Shown: piece after piece, positions 22,084-36,644 of the stretch
Numbering within the stretch: position 1 is the stretch's first letter
How the letters are laid out: each line of letters starts with the position of its first letter
NCBI GenBank assembly: GCA_002943765.1
Contig: PQWQ01000006.1
Location: 3,224,001 to 3,288,000 of the forward strand
Direction of reading: 5' to 3'
Length of the DNA stretch: 64,000 nucleotides
DNA from: Psoroptes ovis
Taxonomy: Eukaryota; Arthropoda; Arachnida; Sarcoptiformes; Psoroptidae
Made by a program: the position numbers and the translations under genes
Notes under the pieces: generated by a model
What the model saw: the letters and a program-made list of their open reading frames with translations, nothing else
Database searches by the model: none
What the model was told of the DNA's origin: nothing

Positions 22084-24251
22084 CATAAACCATATATCAT
22101 ACATCTAGACATATTGTCATGGTCGAGAAAAGAGCAAAGAAATAATAATAACAAAAATAATTTCCATTGTTCAATTCTAATTTTTCAATATTTATTAATA
22201 ATCTGAATTGAATTTTTCAAAGAGAACGAAAAAAAATGGATAATAATTCAACGAATTATCACCTCATAATTCAACGAATCAAAAATCAAAGGAAATCATT
22301 ATTATCAAAAGAAACAAATAAATGAAAAATCAAGAAATTCGTGATTTTTAAATTTAATTGGTTATTAATTGTTTTGATCATTGGCCATTATCGTTGTTGT
22401 TGGTGTTGTTGTTGTTGTTTGTTGATCATTCAATGGTCGTTGATCAATTATAATGGTTATAATAATCATAATATAACATAATCAAAAGGTGATGATCAAG
22501 AGAATGAAAAAGAAAAATGAAATTATGATGGAAGGAAATCACATGAAGAATTGAAGTAAATTAGTTCATGATTTGAAAAAATGATGAAATTTTATTTATT
22601 TGAAATTGGATTTTGTGGATATTTTGATTTGATTTTCGCTCAATTTTTTTTTATTTCGAATTTTATCACACGAATGATGATTCAATTTGATCAATTGATA
22701 CACATATTTATCACATATGTATCGACCGCTGATTTATGTTCATTTATATTATTAATTTGTTATGAATTAACGATGTCGATCACCATCATCCTTATCAACA
22801 CCGACAATTAAAATTTATGAATCAATGAATTTATATTCGAGAATCGTTCAAATTTATTTATTTCATTTGTTTTTCACCAAAAACGATTTTTCTCCGTTGT
22901 CATCGAGTAAATAAATAAATAAATGAATGAAATAAATAAGAAATAATTTCGCTGTTTTCGCTGTTACGATTCGTGATTTGAGCCGCCTTGAACCCGAGAA
23001 ATAATGCCAAAATAAACCAAAAAATAATGGAAAAAATTCGATCAAAATTCAAAGCATCTGCTACAAAGCAGACATTTGTTTTGTTTGCTTGATGTTGGAA
23101 TAGATTGGAAATATTTGCGAAAAAATTGTGGAAAAAAAATAGACAAAAATAGACCTCCTGTCCAGATAGAAATCATCATCATCATTATTATTTATGAATG
23201 TGTTGTTCATTTTCTATTCAAAACCATTCCTGATTTCAAAAAATAATGTAAAATTGTTTCAATTTACCTCCTAAAAAACGCATTATAATATGGCACGTGG
23301 ATGTACGGAGCTGAAATACGGAAAATTTTTGAATAAATTTCATATTTGAATTGATCAACAACGGCAAAATAACCAAAATTGATGCGTGATTAATTCTGGC
23401 GATTGAAAACAACTAAAAAACTAAAATTATACACCATTAATGTAATTAATTGTTTGATGTGTGTGTTGTTGAGATCGTACGAACAACCAACCAACCAATA
23501 CACATTAGGCAAAAAATAACAAAAAAAAAACAAAAACCATTTAGCTTTTGGTATTTGAATTGGATGCCATAAATGGTTTTAAGTCATATTTTTATATTTC
23601 TGGTTGATCCATAATCATAATTGTTTTTTCCATTTTCATTCATTTTTCTGTGTACTCATCTCGATTATTATCATAAACAGTTGATCATCATAAGCTTTCG
23701 ATGGCCAACTGCTGTGTGCTTTGCTATGTTTTTGGTGAATATGATGATAAATTTTTGATGTGTATTACCAATAATAATATCACAGGTAATCTGGTTTTTT
23801 ACATTATTTCTTTGCTTGGTAATAATAATAGTTACACATACATAAACATTTAGCTGATGTTGTTGTTTTGCAGTATATTTTTGGATGTCATGAAATGTTT
23901 TATTTTTTTGGCTGAAAAAAAAAATAAATTTCACGAAATTGAAATTTTCATTTTTTGAAAATGCATCATTTTGGTATGATTATTTTCTAGTTCTGATCTG
24001 TTTATTATTATTGGTGAATAATGATGACATGTGTTGGATGCTTCATATTTTTTATATTTTGTTGCTTGGTTGTATTCAGACATTTATCTATTTAGACATG
24101 TAAATACATGTTAACACGAGAATTTTTTCCCTCAGAAATTCATTTCATTTTCTGTTATTTAATCATTTCATGTTATATCTGTCACATTTTCCCTTTTTAG
24201 ACAATTTGAGTATTCGAAGAAATATGAATGAGTATTATTCAAAGCATTGAA

Positions 24252-24274
24252 AGGTCAAAGGACCCAAGGTGACC
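24252..24274. promoter_or_regulatory. Clustered nuclear-receptor half-sites (DR1-like)
   Basis: AGGTCA-A-AGGACC (24252-24264) is a direct repeat with 1-nt spacing, one base off the DR1 consensus, followed at once by AGGTGACC (24267-24274). Such sites are bound by HNF4/RXR/USP-type receptors. It sits about 3.3 kb upstream of the KLF start. Occupancy is unproven. Confidence 0.25.
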
Positions 24275-27200
24275 GCCATCAATCAAATGATTTGGCGAAT
24301 TAGTGAACAAAAATTTAATTTTTTCGAAAAAGTCTAAAAATTATTTCGATTTTCATCTGATTTATATGAGTTAAGAATTTTTCGATAGTCCAATTTCTGC
24401 TCAAAATCCATATAAATTTTCATATTTTCATTCTATATTGATACCCGTGTCAGTAAATTTTTTGACCAAAGTTATGCAATCAACATGTGAAGAAAAAATG
24501 AAAACCTGTCAATTTATTTTTTATTCAATTTTTTTCCACCATTTCATCCATAAACAACGATTGAAAATATTTATTTTGTTTTTCACAAATTCATTTTGCC
24601 GAAATTGGAAATTTTTTTGTTCATTTTTATTCATTCTTTCAAACATTCACCTGACTTCTGGTCTTTATTATTATTATTATTATCTATGGTCATTTGTTAT
24701 AATATTCGATAAATGAAATTCAAAAAAAACAGCACCAAAATCAACAACATTATCAAACGATTCACAAGTACCTTTATATAAAGCTTGATCTATGATGATA
24801 ATGTTGTTGTTGTTGGCGATGATGGTAATCACGATCTTTGAAAGATATTTTCATCATCATCAATAATAAACATAAATAAACGAATCAATAAATGGAAAAA
24901 CACGAGAATTTCTTGAAATTTTTTTCCCTTACCAATTTCAATATTTATATCATAATATATTTCTATTTTCAAATGTTGTTTTATATTTAAATGACCAAAT
25001 AGATATATTCAGTGTTGGCGTTCATCATCATCATCATCACTGCGATGTGTTATATTCAATGATTATTTATATTTTAAATCGACACATTTTCTTCAAGAAA
25101 CGAAAAAAAAAACGAAAAATTCGGGAAACAACATCGACAACACACGACTTCTTAATCAATGATCAATGTTTTTTTTTCTTTCATTTCTTCGTCGTAATTT
25201 CGTATTCATCTATTTATTTATTTATTTTTTTGAATAATAATATTTTTGAAAACAGTTTTTTCTATCATTTCATTTGTGGTCAAAAGAAGTACAGAAAAAT
25301 ACCAATTCTTATCATTCATTCATTCAAATAGATAAATGAATGATTAGACTAGATTAATAAAGACTTATAATTTTTTCATTTTTTGCTCTCTTTGATTAAT
25401 GATTTCAAAAATTTCAAATTTATGTTTCATGAATGATTACTTGGAGAGGGGGAAATAAGTAGAGATACAGGTAATATTTTTGCCTAAAATCTACCGATAA
25501 TCATTTATAACTATCTATGAATGGAAATATAAATATTTTTTCAAAAAAAAATGAGCATCATACATCTGATGACAGCTCAATAAAATGATTAAGATGTTTT
25601 ATGTATTAATAATAATAATGATTGTTGTCATCAAATTGTTATGATTATTATTATTTTGATTATTATAATGAAAATTTAAAGATAAAAATCAAAGAAAAAA
25701 TGATTTCAAAGATTATCAAAAATATCAAAGACTACGATTGAAAACAAAAATATGGATGTCATTTTGAATAGGTGAATTGAATGGGAATGAAATTGCTGTG
25801 GCTGTGTTTGAGTTTGTGCGCTTTGCGCCAACACTAAAAATATAACCAAAGAAAAATTCATCATATTTTGTTCATCATATTATGGATTTTGTTGATCATA
25901 ACTTGGTCGAATCAATAGCGAAAGAAAAAAATCAAGTCCTGCCCTGGAAAATTAAAGTTTTTTTTTGGTATATTTTCTTTTAAATAATTATTTCTATTTC
26001 TTCGTTTATCTTTTGATGTGTTTATTATTATGGTTATTTATTATCAAACATTTCTAATTATGATTTGTTTGATGTTTTTTTCCTTCTTAAAAATGATTGT
26101 TTGGTGCTCCAATTATCATTAATTCATATTTTTTTTGTTTATCTAATGTTAATTGTCTGTGTGGTGATCATTTATAATCAAAACAGATCATAGATAATAA
26201 TTATGATTTAGAAGAAATTAATTCAAATTGAATAAATGAATGAATAATTTACAAATAAAAAACGAAACAAAATGTGAAAATAAGGTGAAAACCAATTCGA
26301 AAATTATGATAATTTTTTCGTTAGATTCATTCAAAAATTGCAGTCAATGTAATCGATGATCATAAAACATCAACGATTTCCATAAAAAATGTTCAACAAA
26401 CATTCATCGATATATTCAGCAGCATTCAATCCAAACATGTACATTCAAAGATTTTATCATTGACAATGTATTTTTGATTGGACAAGAAGCAAAAAAAAAA
26501 TTGAAAAATAAAAAACATTTTTATTATCAATTGAAATTCAATTTTCTTGTTACTTTGAGCATAAATTTGGATTAAAGTATTTTTTATAAATATACATTTT
26601 GGAGAAATAACACCACACACAAACATGATAAATAAATGCGATTGGAATTTTTTTTCTTTGTAAGAAAATCACCGCAACGTACCACAACACTGTGAATAAT
26701 ACACTGTGAAAAATACCCTCAAAAAAACATCCTTTTGGATTCTTGTTTTGAGAAATAAATATTCTAAAAGAAAAATTGTTAAAAACTAGCTAAAATGTAA
26801 TAATTTTCCAATGTACTGAAATTAATAATAATAAAATACTCATAAAATTTTATGATAATGAAGCATTAATTCACACAGATTTTATACAATAATTCACCTG
26901 ATTAGTGGTGATTTTTTGATTTTCTCTTTGATCGCTTTAAATACTTATATTTTCAAAAATAATCAAAGCAACCGATTATGAACATGATTAAGTATGAATT
27001 ACTTCGATCGATTATGATGATTGCTGAAAATGTATGTGAATTTTTGAATTAATTTCCATGAGCATTCATATTTCAAATAACTGAGGCGTTAATTGATTTT
27101 TTTTCAATATTCAATTCACTTTTGATTGAAGAATAATTGAAACACATAAATTTTCAAGTAAAATTCATTACTGTTTAATGATTGTCTGATGAATGTACTA

Positions 27201-29997
27201 CTAATAAATACAAAATGCATACAAATATTGAAAAGTTGTCAATTTTTTTTCTTCAGTTCTTAGCCATTAAAATATGATGTTTACATTAACGACAACGACA
27301 ACTACAAGAATAATGGAGAAAAAATAAAACAAACTATTTAGGATTATTGTCCTTGGTCATATATTTCAATTTTCATTTTATTTGTTTAAATTTTAATTTG
27401 ATCCAAGGACATTATGATGTTTTATTTTTTCTTCTGATTTTGGATGCGTGTGAAACACTTATTTCATCAATAATCATTTTGTTTTTTCCTTTTCAATTTG
27501 ATGGTGTTATAATGGTCAAGGTGTATTTTTAAGGTTTTCGTTTTTATTTAGCCTCATTCTGGTGTGTGTGGTCTTTTTATTTTTACCAATGTCAATATTT
27601 GTTTGGATGATGTGTGCTGAGAAAATGTAAATTATTTTTCACTTTTGATCATTTTAAACGAAAATTATTTGTAAATCAATGGTAAGTAGCATTTCAGGTG
27701 AAAATGAAAATTAAATTTTTTACAAGTAAAGAAAATCAACTTAAATTAATCAAAATCAAATTAATTAAATAAAATTTTATCGAGCTAACTGACTTGGAAA
27801 CATTTTGTCAAATCATGATTAAAAGTGAGCATCAAATAGAAAAAATGAGGTATAAAATTCCATATAACGAATCGCATTTGATTGAAATAAAGGAAAATAA
27901 CAAATTTCGAATCTCTTTGACAAGTTATGCACACACACACACACAGAAATCAAGGTGCGAGATTATCTTTTTTTTACTTTAGGATATTTTTTGTACTTTT
28001 CATACTTTTCGGTGATTAATTGGCTTTTGCCATCTTGATCTTCATCATTTTCTCGTTATCGTCATATGTTATTGCTGCTGCCGGTGATGTGCATACATGA
28101 TTTGAAACAAACAAACAAACAAAAAAAAACAGAAAAAAACTGCACACAAATCATGCAAAACACATCATTTAAAAAATGTAGATTCTTGATTTTGTTGTTA
28201 TTATTATTATTGCACCTCACAAATAAACAACAACAGCAACAACAATAATGACGATAGTAAGCAAGAGAAAACTCTGAAAATTTGATTCTTCAATAAATGA
28301 ATGTGAACGACCAGAAGACCACATGCAGATTGTATTTGTACGTAAATTCGTTTTTGCTGAACAAAGTTTTTGATAAGCAAAAATGAAAAACATAAATGTA
28401 ACCCTTGTCAAGCTGCTTGTGTGCATATACTTAACCTTGTTTGATTGGAAAAAAAATGCAGAGGTAAATGTGCAGAGGTAAAATTTTTGATTTTGAAAAT
28501 TTCGGTTCATTTGTTTGCAGCATATGCAATAATATTTAAATTTGATTTGATTTGATCCGATCTGAATCTAAATCCATTGATCAATTATATTGTATAATCT
28601 TGAACAAGTATTTTTTTAGATATCCATATTTGTTTGAGGGTTTTTTTGTAACTGGAATATGAAAACCATATTGTTCATATTGATTTTTTTTTCGCTCAAT
28701 TTTCCTTGAATACGAAGCCGACACAATAATAATAAGCGCAGCAGGCATATATGACTTTGAAAAAATTTCCTATCAAATCGATGCTAAAATACATATTTAT
28801 TCTGATTTGAAAATCTTGTAAAGAAAAAGAAAATCTAAAATTAATGAGATTATAATGATTTGGTATTGATTTGTAATATTTGATAGGCCGATTTTTTTAG
28901 GTAATTTTTCAAATCTCATCATGATTTTAAATGAAAATTTTTTGAAATTTTGCCTTAAAAAAATCTTCTGGACATGGGAATTCATGGAATATGGATATAA
29001 TTTATATTTTTGTTCAAAATTCCATAGTAAAAATGATGACAAGTAATTTATTGACATTTCATTTTTTTTGTTAATGAATCAGCTACAACCATTTATTGAC
29101 CATTCAAAAATATTTTCGAAACATCCATTCAAAAATTTCATCCATATTTGGACATATCTATGAATATCAATACAAATTTTCATTCATTCATCGATTAATG
29201 AAATGAAATAGTTAAGAATTTTATTTATTATCAATAATAGTAATAATAATAAAACGATGATGATGGAATGAATAATGATGTTTGTTTTATTCTCATTCTT
29301 CGTCTTTAAATCATCGATAATGATATTTACCTTTAGTGGTGGTCGCCAATTTATTTAGTCGTCTACATTTATTCGTATGAATATATAACACTATTATTAT
29401 CATCAATATTATTATTATTAGTGTTATCATAAGAACTAAACAATGGTCAGATTGATGATCATCGTTTACCAAGAAAAATAAATGAAAATCTAGGACAATC
29501 AACAAATAAGTTTGATGTATGTTTCTTGTTCGCTTATCATTATGACTACTATACACAATTGCCAATTAGTGATGCGATGAAAATGTTTAAAATTGTGATT
29601 CATTGATCTCTAAACAATCGTTCAATTTTTTTCTTTAGTTTTGTTACAATTTTACAAAAAATATGATTAATTATGTGCATAAAAATATTATCAATTATTA
29701 TTTTTTTCAATAATTGAATTGAATAAATGAATGAATAATAATAGGAATAGATCATCATCATCATCATCATCATTATTATTGTATCAAGGACATTATCGAT
29801 TGATCTTTGGAGAAATACACACACAAACACACACACAAATGTCTGACTTAAAAAATGAATAATTTTTTACAGATACATTGGATCCTTGCTGTTTTCTTGT
29901 GTGTTTTGTTCAAAAATCAGAAAAAACTAAACCAAATAACATAAAATGTTGTTGTTGTATTTGATTAACATGAATTTCAAAAAACAGCATCAAAAAA

Positions 29998-30016
29998 ATA
30001 CCACCAATGGTGGTAT
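29998..30016. repeat. Short perfect inverted repeat ATACCACC-AAT-GGTGGTAT
   Basis: Eight-base arms with a 3-nt spacer in otherwise A+T-rich non-coding DNA. It is G+C-rich for the region; function is unknown. Confidence 0.45.
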
Positions 30017-33000
30017 GTATGTTTTTTTATATTTATTTGTCGTAAATTTAAACTAATTTGTTTTTTATTTGTTTTTATTTTATTTTATTTTTCTTAATAT
30101 CTTTGAATAATGTTTTGAACTGAATTTTTCATTATTATTATTATTATTATTTACCTGTTTTTTCATCTTCTCATCATCATTATTTTTATTTTGTCGACTA
30201 ATTTCAAAATTCAGAACAAAATAAACTTTGTATTTTGTTCTCTTTGTTCACATTTCTTGAATAGAAAAATTATCATTTAAATTATTCAATACGATCATTG
30301 AAACAAGCAAAGAAAAAAACAATTTTCTTTAAAGTTGATGAATGATCATAGATATTATGTTCCAGATACCAGAAAATAAGAATAAAGAAAAAATTATAAA
30401 TAAACTTGCATAAAATCAGTAAAAACAGTAACAACAACAACAAAAACAATCATGTTTTTATGTTTAATCAATTAGCATAAATTCGGGAATATATTTTTAC
30501 ATAAAATGAATTATATCTGCATTTATATGCATAAGCATCATAGATCAAAAACATTACAATTAATAATTAAATCAGAATAACAAGCGTATCCGATCACAAT
30601 CTTAATGAATTTTTTTTTCTGGTATTTCATATCATTCCATTGAATTTTTTTGAATTGAAAAATTTTGAAAAAAATAAAACGCCTATGGATTTTGAATTTC
30701 TGATTATTATTCTCATTATTTTTTACATTTGGTTAGCCAAAAGAAACAAATTGATTCTTTGTAAAAAAAAATAATAATGATCAACAAAATAATCAGATGA
30801 TTCTCAATCTAATTTTGATTTTTTTTATTATTTACCATTGCAAAATACGGTAAACAAAAATTGAATTGATGCTTCTGTGTGTAACCGAAAAACAAAGAAG
30901 TAAACAAATGAAATTAAAGAGAAAGATATATTCACAATTCATAATATCATTTCATGCAATAATAATGTGTTGATTTAAACGAAACTTGGAAAAATTTTTA
31001 TTTTGATTTTTTTGTGTTTTTTCTAATTTGTATGTTCATTTCTTCGAATCATTCAGAAGGTTAAATCGTGATATTATATTCATTGTCATTAATTATTCAA
31101 TGCTAAAAGCATTGGCTAAAAAATTCATTGGTGTTATTTGCTAGTTTTAGTGTTGGTATTTGTTTGTTTCACAGTCACATCATAATAACAAGTTTTTTTT
31201 TCTTTTTAATTCGATCGATTGATCGAATAAATGAAAAATTGATAATAATAATTCAATATATAAATGCACTCAAACATTCATGAAATGAAAAGAAAAAAAA
31301 TTTAATTAGTTTAAATGTGTGATTTGTTTAACCTCTAGTCAATTTAGGCAATGGTCAAAATAGATTGGCAAATATTAATGAACAAAAAAAAACTGGTATC
31401 CAAATCTTTGAATTTTTGTAAGAATTTTTCGCTTCCCCGAATCGATGATTGAGATTAATTATATTATTTCCAAATCATCATTAACTAAACTATACAAAAA
31501 AACTTGGAAACACACGTTTCGTGTCAATGTTTTTTTTTTTCATTTGTTCATCTCCATGATGATGATTTTTGTTTTATTTGAACATGATGATTGCTCGATT
31601 GTCAAGTTGAAATTACTCGATTTATTTATTATTTGTCATTTTTCAAAAATCGATTAAAGTGTAATTTATGACACTTTTTTTGACCAGAAAAAATTATCAC
31701 TAAATTGATGCGCAATCGATTGATTATGTTTGCTTGATTTGTTTGTTTTTTTACTACAATCATGATGTCTCCATCCGGAACAATCAAGTATCAAGTTCAT
31801 TGGCTTTAATTTTTCCATATTTTTTTCATTTAGATTCAAATTAAAAAATGGCTAAAGTGATGCTTCGAAATTTGATTATGTATTTTTATCCATTGAACAA
31901 TTGGCAATTTTTCAACAGCAACAACAGCGTAAAAAACCAGAAAAAAATTATGAATGAATGAACCTGTATGTACTCATAAATTACAGATATTATTGGCACA
32001 TGTATGACCCAACGACCACCGGATGTTTGTTGATAATAATTTTTTATTATTTACAACTTTTTCAATTTGATCGCTCATTTGTATGTGTGTGAGTTTCACA
32101 TCGATTGATTGATCGATTGATTTTTGCTTTGTCTCCACAAAACGATGAGAACCAAACATCAAAATACCGAATACAAATATTCAAACACACATAAACATGT
32201 TCGACAGGATGACATTATCACCTTTTGTTTTTTTTTCATGTTTTATACCTGCTTAAAAATTTTTGAAAAATATGAATGAATCTCTTGAAAAATAAATAAA
32301 ATTTGTCAAGTGTACATGTCCTTGTTTCTAATTTTAAAATAGAATGAAAAAGCAAAACAAAACATAATCATCATAGAAAATCAAATATTGACCTAAAACA
32401 AAAAAAAATAGTCATAGTAATATTGGTTATAATAATATCAACGGAACAATCACAAATCATATACCAATATTTCAATATTATTGTTCATTCACTTGGCAAA
32501 AAAATTCTTATGAATGATTGTAATGATGTTTGAAATTAGAAAATTCACACAAATTTTCAATCAAAATTACATTGTCCATTGTCAAATGTTAGAGATGAAT
32601 TTCTTTAAATTGATCTAAGTTTCTTTATTTTTATTTTCACTTGAATTTTAATCTTTATCAGTGGAAATAAATGAAAATTTTTACCATTTTTTTTTCATTG
32701 AAAAATGATTTTAAAAAATGATTTGAAAATGAAAAATATAGATAAATAGCATGCTGTTGATCTCGCACCATGTCCATACTACTGCCGGCATATCAATGAT
32801 AATAAAAATGATTATGGCCAAATATGAAAAATACCTTACTTTATTCATAAGAAACGAGAAAAAATGACAGCTTCAATTAGATTATTTGATTTATTATTTC
32901 TCATATGAGAAAAATATGTATTTTTTTTCATTCATTCATTCAATCAAGATGATGCTTATTAGATTTTCATAATCATTTTATTATTTGGATCAATTTTTTT

Positions 33001-36000
33001 ATTGAACGAGAAGAATGGAAAATAAATGATAATAATGATGATGATAGATGTCCAAGAAAGCAATGATAATGGATAATATAAAAATGAATCAACGATCATT
33101 TCTCTTCACCATTATTATATGACTGATTCGTATTTATATTAATTGTATAATCTTATTCTCTGTATGGTGTAATTTGTAATCATAGAAAAAAAATGGAATG
33201 AACTTGTTTGTCGTTTGTATTTTTTATTTTATTTATTTCGTTTTTTATTTCATTCATTTTTTTTTCATTTCATTCAATTGTCTTTAATAATAATTTGTTC
33301 ATCATATCATCATCATAATAATTCATGTGATTTATGTGACTTGATTAAGACATCAAATATTGGTTTCAATCTTTATGATTAATATTAATAATATCAATGA
33401 TAGCAATGATAATGATGAAAAATTTCATTTCATGCTGATTTAATTTGATTTGATTGCATTATTTGCTGGAAAATTTTGAAAAATTTTTAAAAATGTATTT
33501 TTTCATCTCAACAAAAGTCAAAAAAATTTAATTCAATACAATATTTCATTTTTTCAGTCTAAATCAAATACGAAACGATGATAAGGTAATAGGGTTTTGA
33601 TTTATTTCCGATTTTATTTTTTTCGAAAACTTTTTTCCCATTTTTGACAATTATGTCATTTATATGAGAATAAAGATAAAAAACAATCGGACATCTTTGT
33701 TTCAATCAATCAACCAATCACAAGATGATGGAAGAAGCAATTTTTTGTCTCAAAAACGTCAGAAAAAAATAAGATCACATACATTCGACTATTCATCCAT
33801 TCCGCCGACAATCAAAACATGAAATTAAATTTTTGTTTCTTATTCTACTTTTCATCTGCCATGGATTTGTTTGGGCAAATTTTCCAAAAAGAAAGCTTTG
33901 AATTCTCAAAACTCAAATTTTACATATTTCTCATTCGTATAAAAATAATAATTTTGAAACCTGAATTTTGATTTTTGTTTGATTGAAACTTTGTAAAAAT
34001 TGCGTGAATCCGGCGAATATACGAATAAAAGTACTATTGATCATATTCATATTCAATAATAATAATTGTATAAATAAATAATTGATGGTTTAATATTAAA
34101 ATGAATAAAATCAACAACAAAACAACAACAACAGCATCAACATTAACAAACAAAAAAATTGATGTCAGAATTCAAACAAATATATGAATTCATATAAACA
34201 TGAATAAAAAGGAGGAGTAATTTTTTTGATGATTTTATAATGTGATATTAAATGATATCTTTTCAGCGAAAATATTATTTATTGAAAATTTGTCAAATTA
34301 TACGGTGTTTTTATTTCAATTATTCCAGCTATTATTATTATGATTATTCTGATTCATCAAATTATTCTAAAAATGTATATCATTTCCACTATTTCCATCA
34401 TATATACACAAATATAAGTGTATCACATGCGATACAATTGTTCATTGTTTAATTTTTACCTTTGCATTAAAAAAATTTTTTGATATGATTTTTGATACGA
34501 AAGAAATTGAAGCTTTTAATTTTTTTTCGAGTCAAAATAATATTACATAACGACGCGTGGCATACACACACACACACACTCATACAAATATTCGTAAATT
34601 ATAATCATTTTTTCCTTTAAAAATGAATGGATCACACACACACAATGGCAAAATAAATGCGTTTCAAGTTCAGGTTTCTCTTTGAATCAAATTTTTCAAT
34701 GAGAAATTCAAAATTATTATTATTTCGATTTTATTAAGAAATTGGATCAATTTTTTTCTGAATTTTCGCTATGCTTTTCCATGATTATTTTCGACTGTGA
34801 TTATTATGATTATTGTGTAAAACAAAAATCGGAAACACATTCATACAATACACATACACACGCACACAAAATAAGCATACAATTTTTACGAATGAAAAAA
34901 ATCGTAAAAATCAATGATAATAATAGTCATTGATAGTCATAATGAAACCACATTTGAAATCAAAGAAATCACAAAAAAAATTCAAAATTTAATTTTACCA
35001 TGCAATTTCTATGATTTTTGATATGATATGATATGCTCTTCTAAATTAAGTCAATCGCGGAGTAAAATTTTTCGCTATTCGATCGTTGGATGATTTGATA
35101 ATTTGTATTTTTGATTAAAATTTAATTTCATTTGAAATTTTTTTTCCAACAATAAATGTACTGAAATGAAATGAAAATTTCACTTGGCACCATTTTTTCA
35201 TGTTGAATATGAACCATGTTTTAAGGTGTGTATGTGCGCGAGTATTGTACCATTATTATTCGTATTTTTCAACTTGATTCATTTCCCTTTTTTGCCTAGT
35301 ATTATTGTTATTCACTATTTTGCATTTTAAACATCTTATCAATAATGAATAAATGAATTATTTGATCAATCAATCAATCCATCAATCGATTGATTGAATT
35401 ATTATTATTAGCAAAAATATCGGGAAAATAAAAATATAATTAATCTATCCGCCTAATAATAATGATTTTTGAAAAAAATTTATTTCACATTTTTTCTTTA
35501 TTAAAAGTTTATCGAAAATAACAAACGGTTGAATTTTGATTTTTTCATTTATTGGCGGAAATATATTCATTGAAAATGAAGAAAATAAAAATAAAAAGGA
35601 TGTTCAATTTAGATAATGCCAATAGATTTATATTCAAAATATTTCTATCGATTCATTCATTGATTGATTCAGATATTTTAATTTGAAATAAAAAAAATCA
35701 ATCTTTATAATGAAGTTTTTTCTGATTTGAAGAATTTTTCCAAATATAATCATGGATAAATAATTTAATTGAAAACAATAATTATGGCAAAACAAAACAA
35801 ACTCATACAACGACAAATCAACGGACAAATACCTGTCAAAGTAACCGGTGGTGAAATACCATCAAGCAAAACAGCAAAAAAACAAAATCAGCACGAGTCA
35901 TCAGTTTTTTTTTATTTCACTTTCTCAAATCTCTATCTATTTTTATTTCATTTTCATTTTAATGATTTTACCAGAGAAGAATGAAAAATATTCAATATTA

Positions 36001-36625
36001 ATATTGATTATGTAATGATATTAAAATGAAAATATGCATTTGTGTGTGTTGGTATATTTGAAAAAATAATTCATACCACACCCTAACCGTTCATCATCAT
36101 CATCATTATTATTATCATCATTTTCATTATTATGATTAGTTAATTACAATTATCTTTTTTTCAATTTGATTATTTATCATTTATTATCTTCTTTTTTTTT
36201 TGATGTGTTGTGAACAATATGAAAAGACACAAACATTGAAAAAATCTTTGGAATCAAAAATGTTTAAACCTTTTCGGAGAAAAAAACAAATTTAGAAAAT
36301 TTCTCTAGTTCTATACGTGACATTCATTCATTCATTTTTCTCAATGATGATGTTGATGTTGATGATGATTACACTTTCCGGTTATAATTTAAATTATTTT
36401 ATTTTCATTTTTTGAAATTTTCAAAAAAAATATTGAATTTTAGATGCTTTTTTCCTTTATTTTCGCTGTTGTTGTCATTGTATTGTTTTGATTTTAGGGC
36501 AAAGGTCGAAAATTTGCGGTTTATTATACAATAATTCATACAATTCAATTCAATTCAATTTTATTCAATTCATTCATTCGAAAAATTGCGTGTTTTAGGG
36601 GTGATTCGACTCTAAATTTAGGTGT

Positions 36626-36644
36626 TGTGTGTGTGTGTGTGTGT
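36626..36644. repeat. (GT)n microsatellite
   Basis: About nine GT units within the KLF-upstream gene desert. Confidence 0.75.

Noticed and set aside
22960..23010. Minus-strand CGGGTTCAAG resembling a tRNA B box
   Set aside because: The rest of the B box does not fit, and no acceptor stem, A box or cloverleaf can be drawn around it.
35360..35400. ATCA/GATT repeats here and near 32100 and 60240 as possible CRISPR-like or satellite arrays
   Set aside because: They are short tetranucleotide slippage tracts without spacers or longer units.
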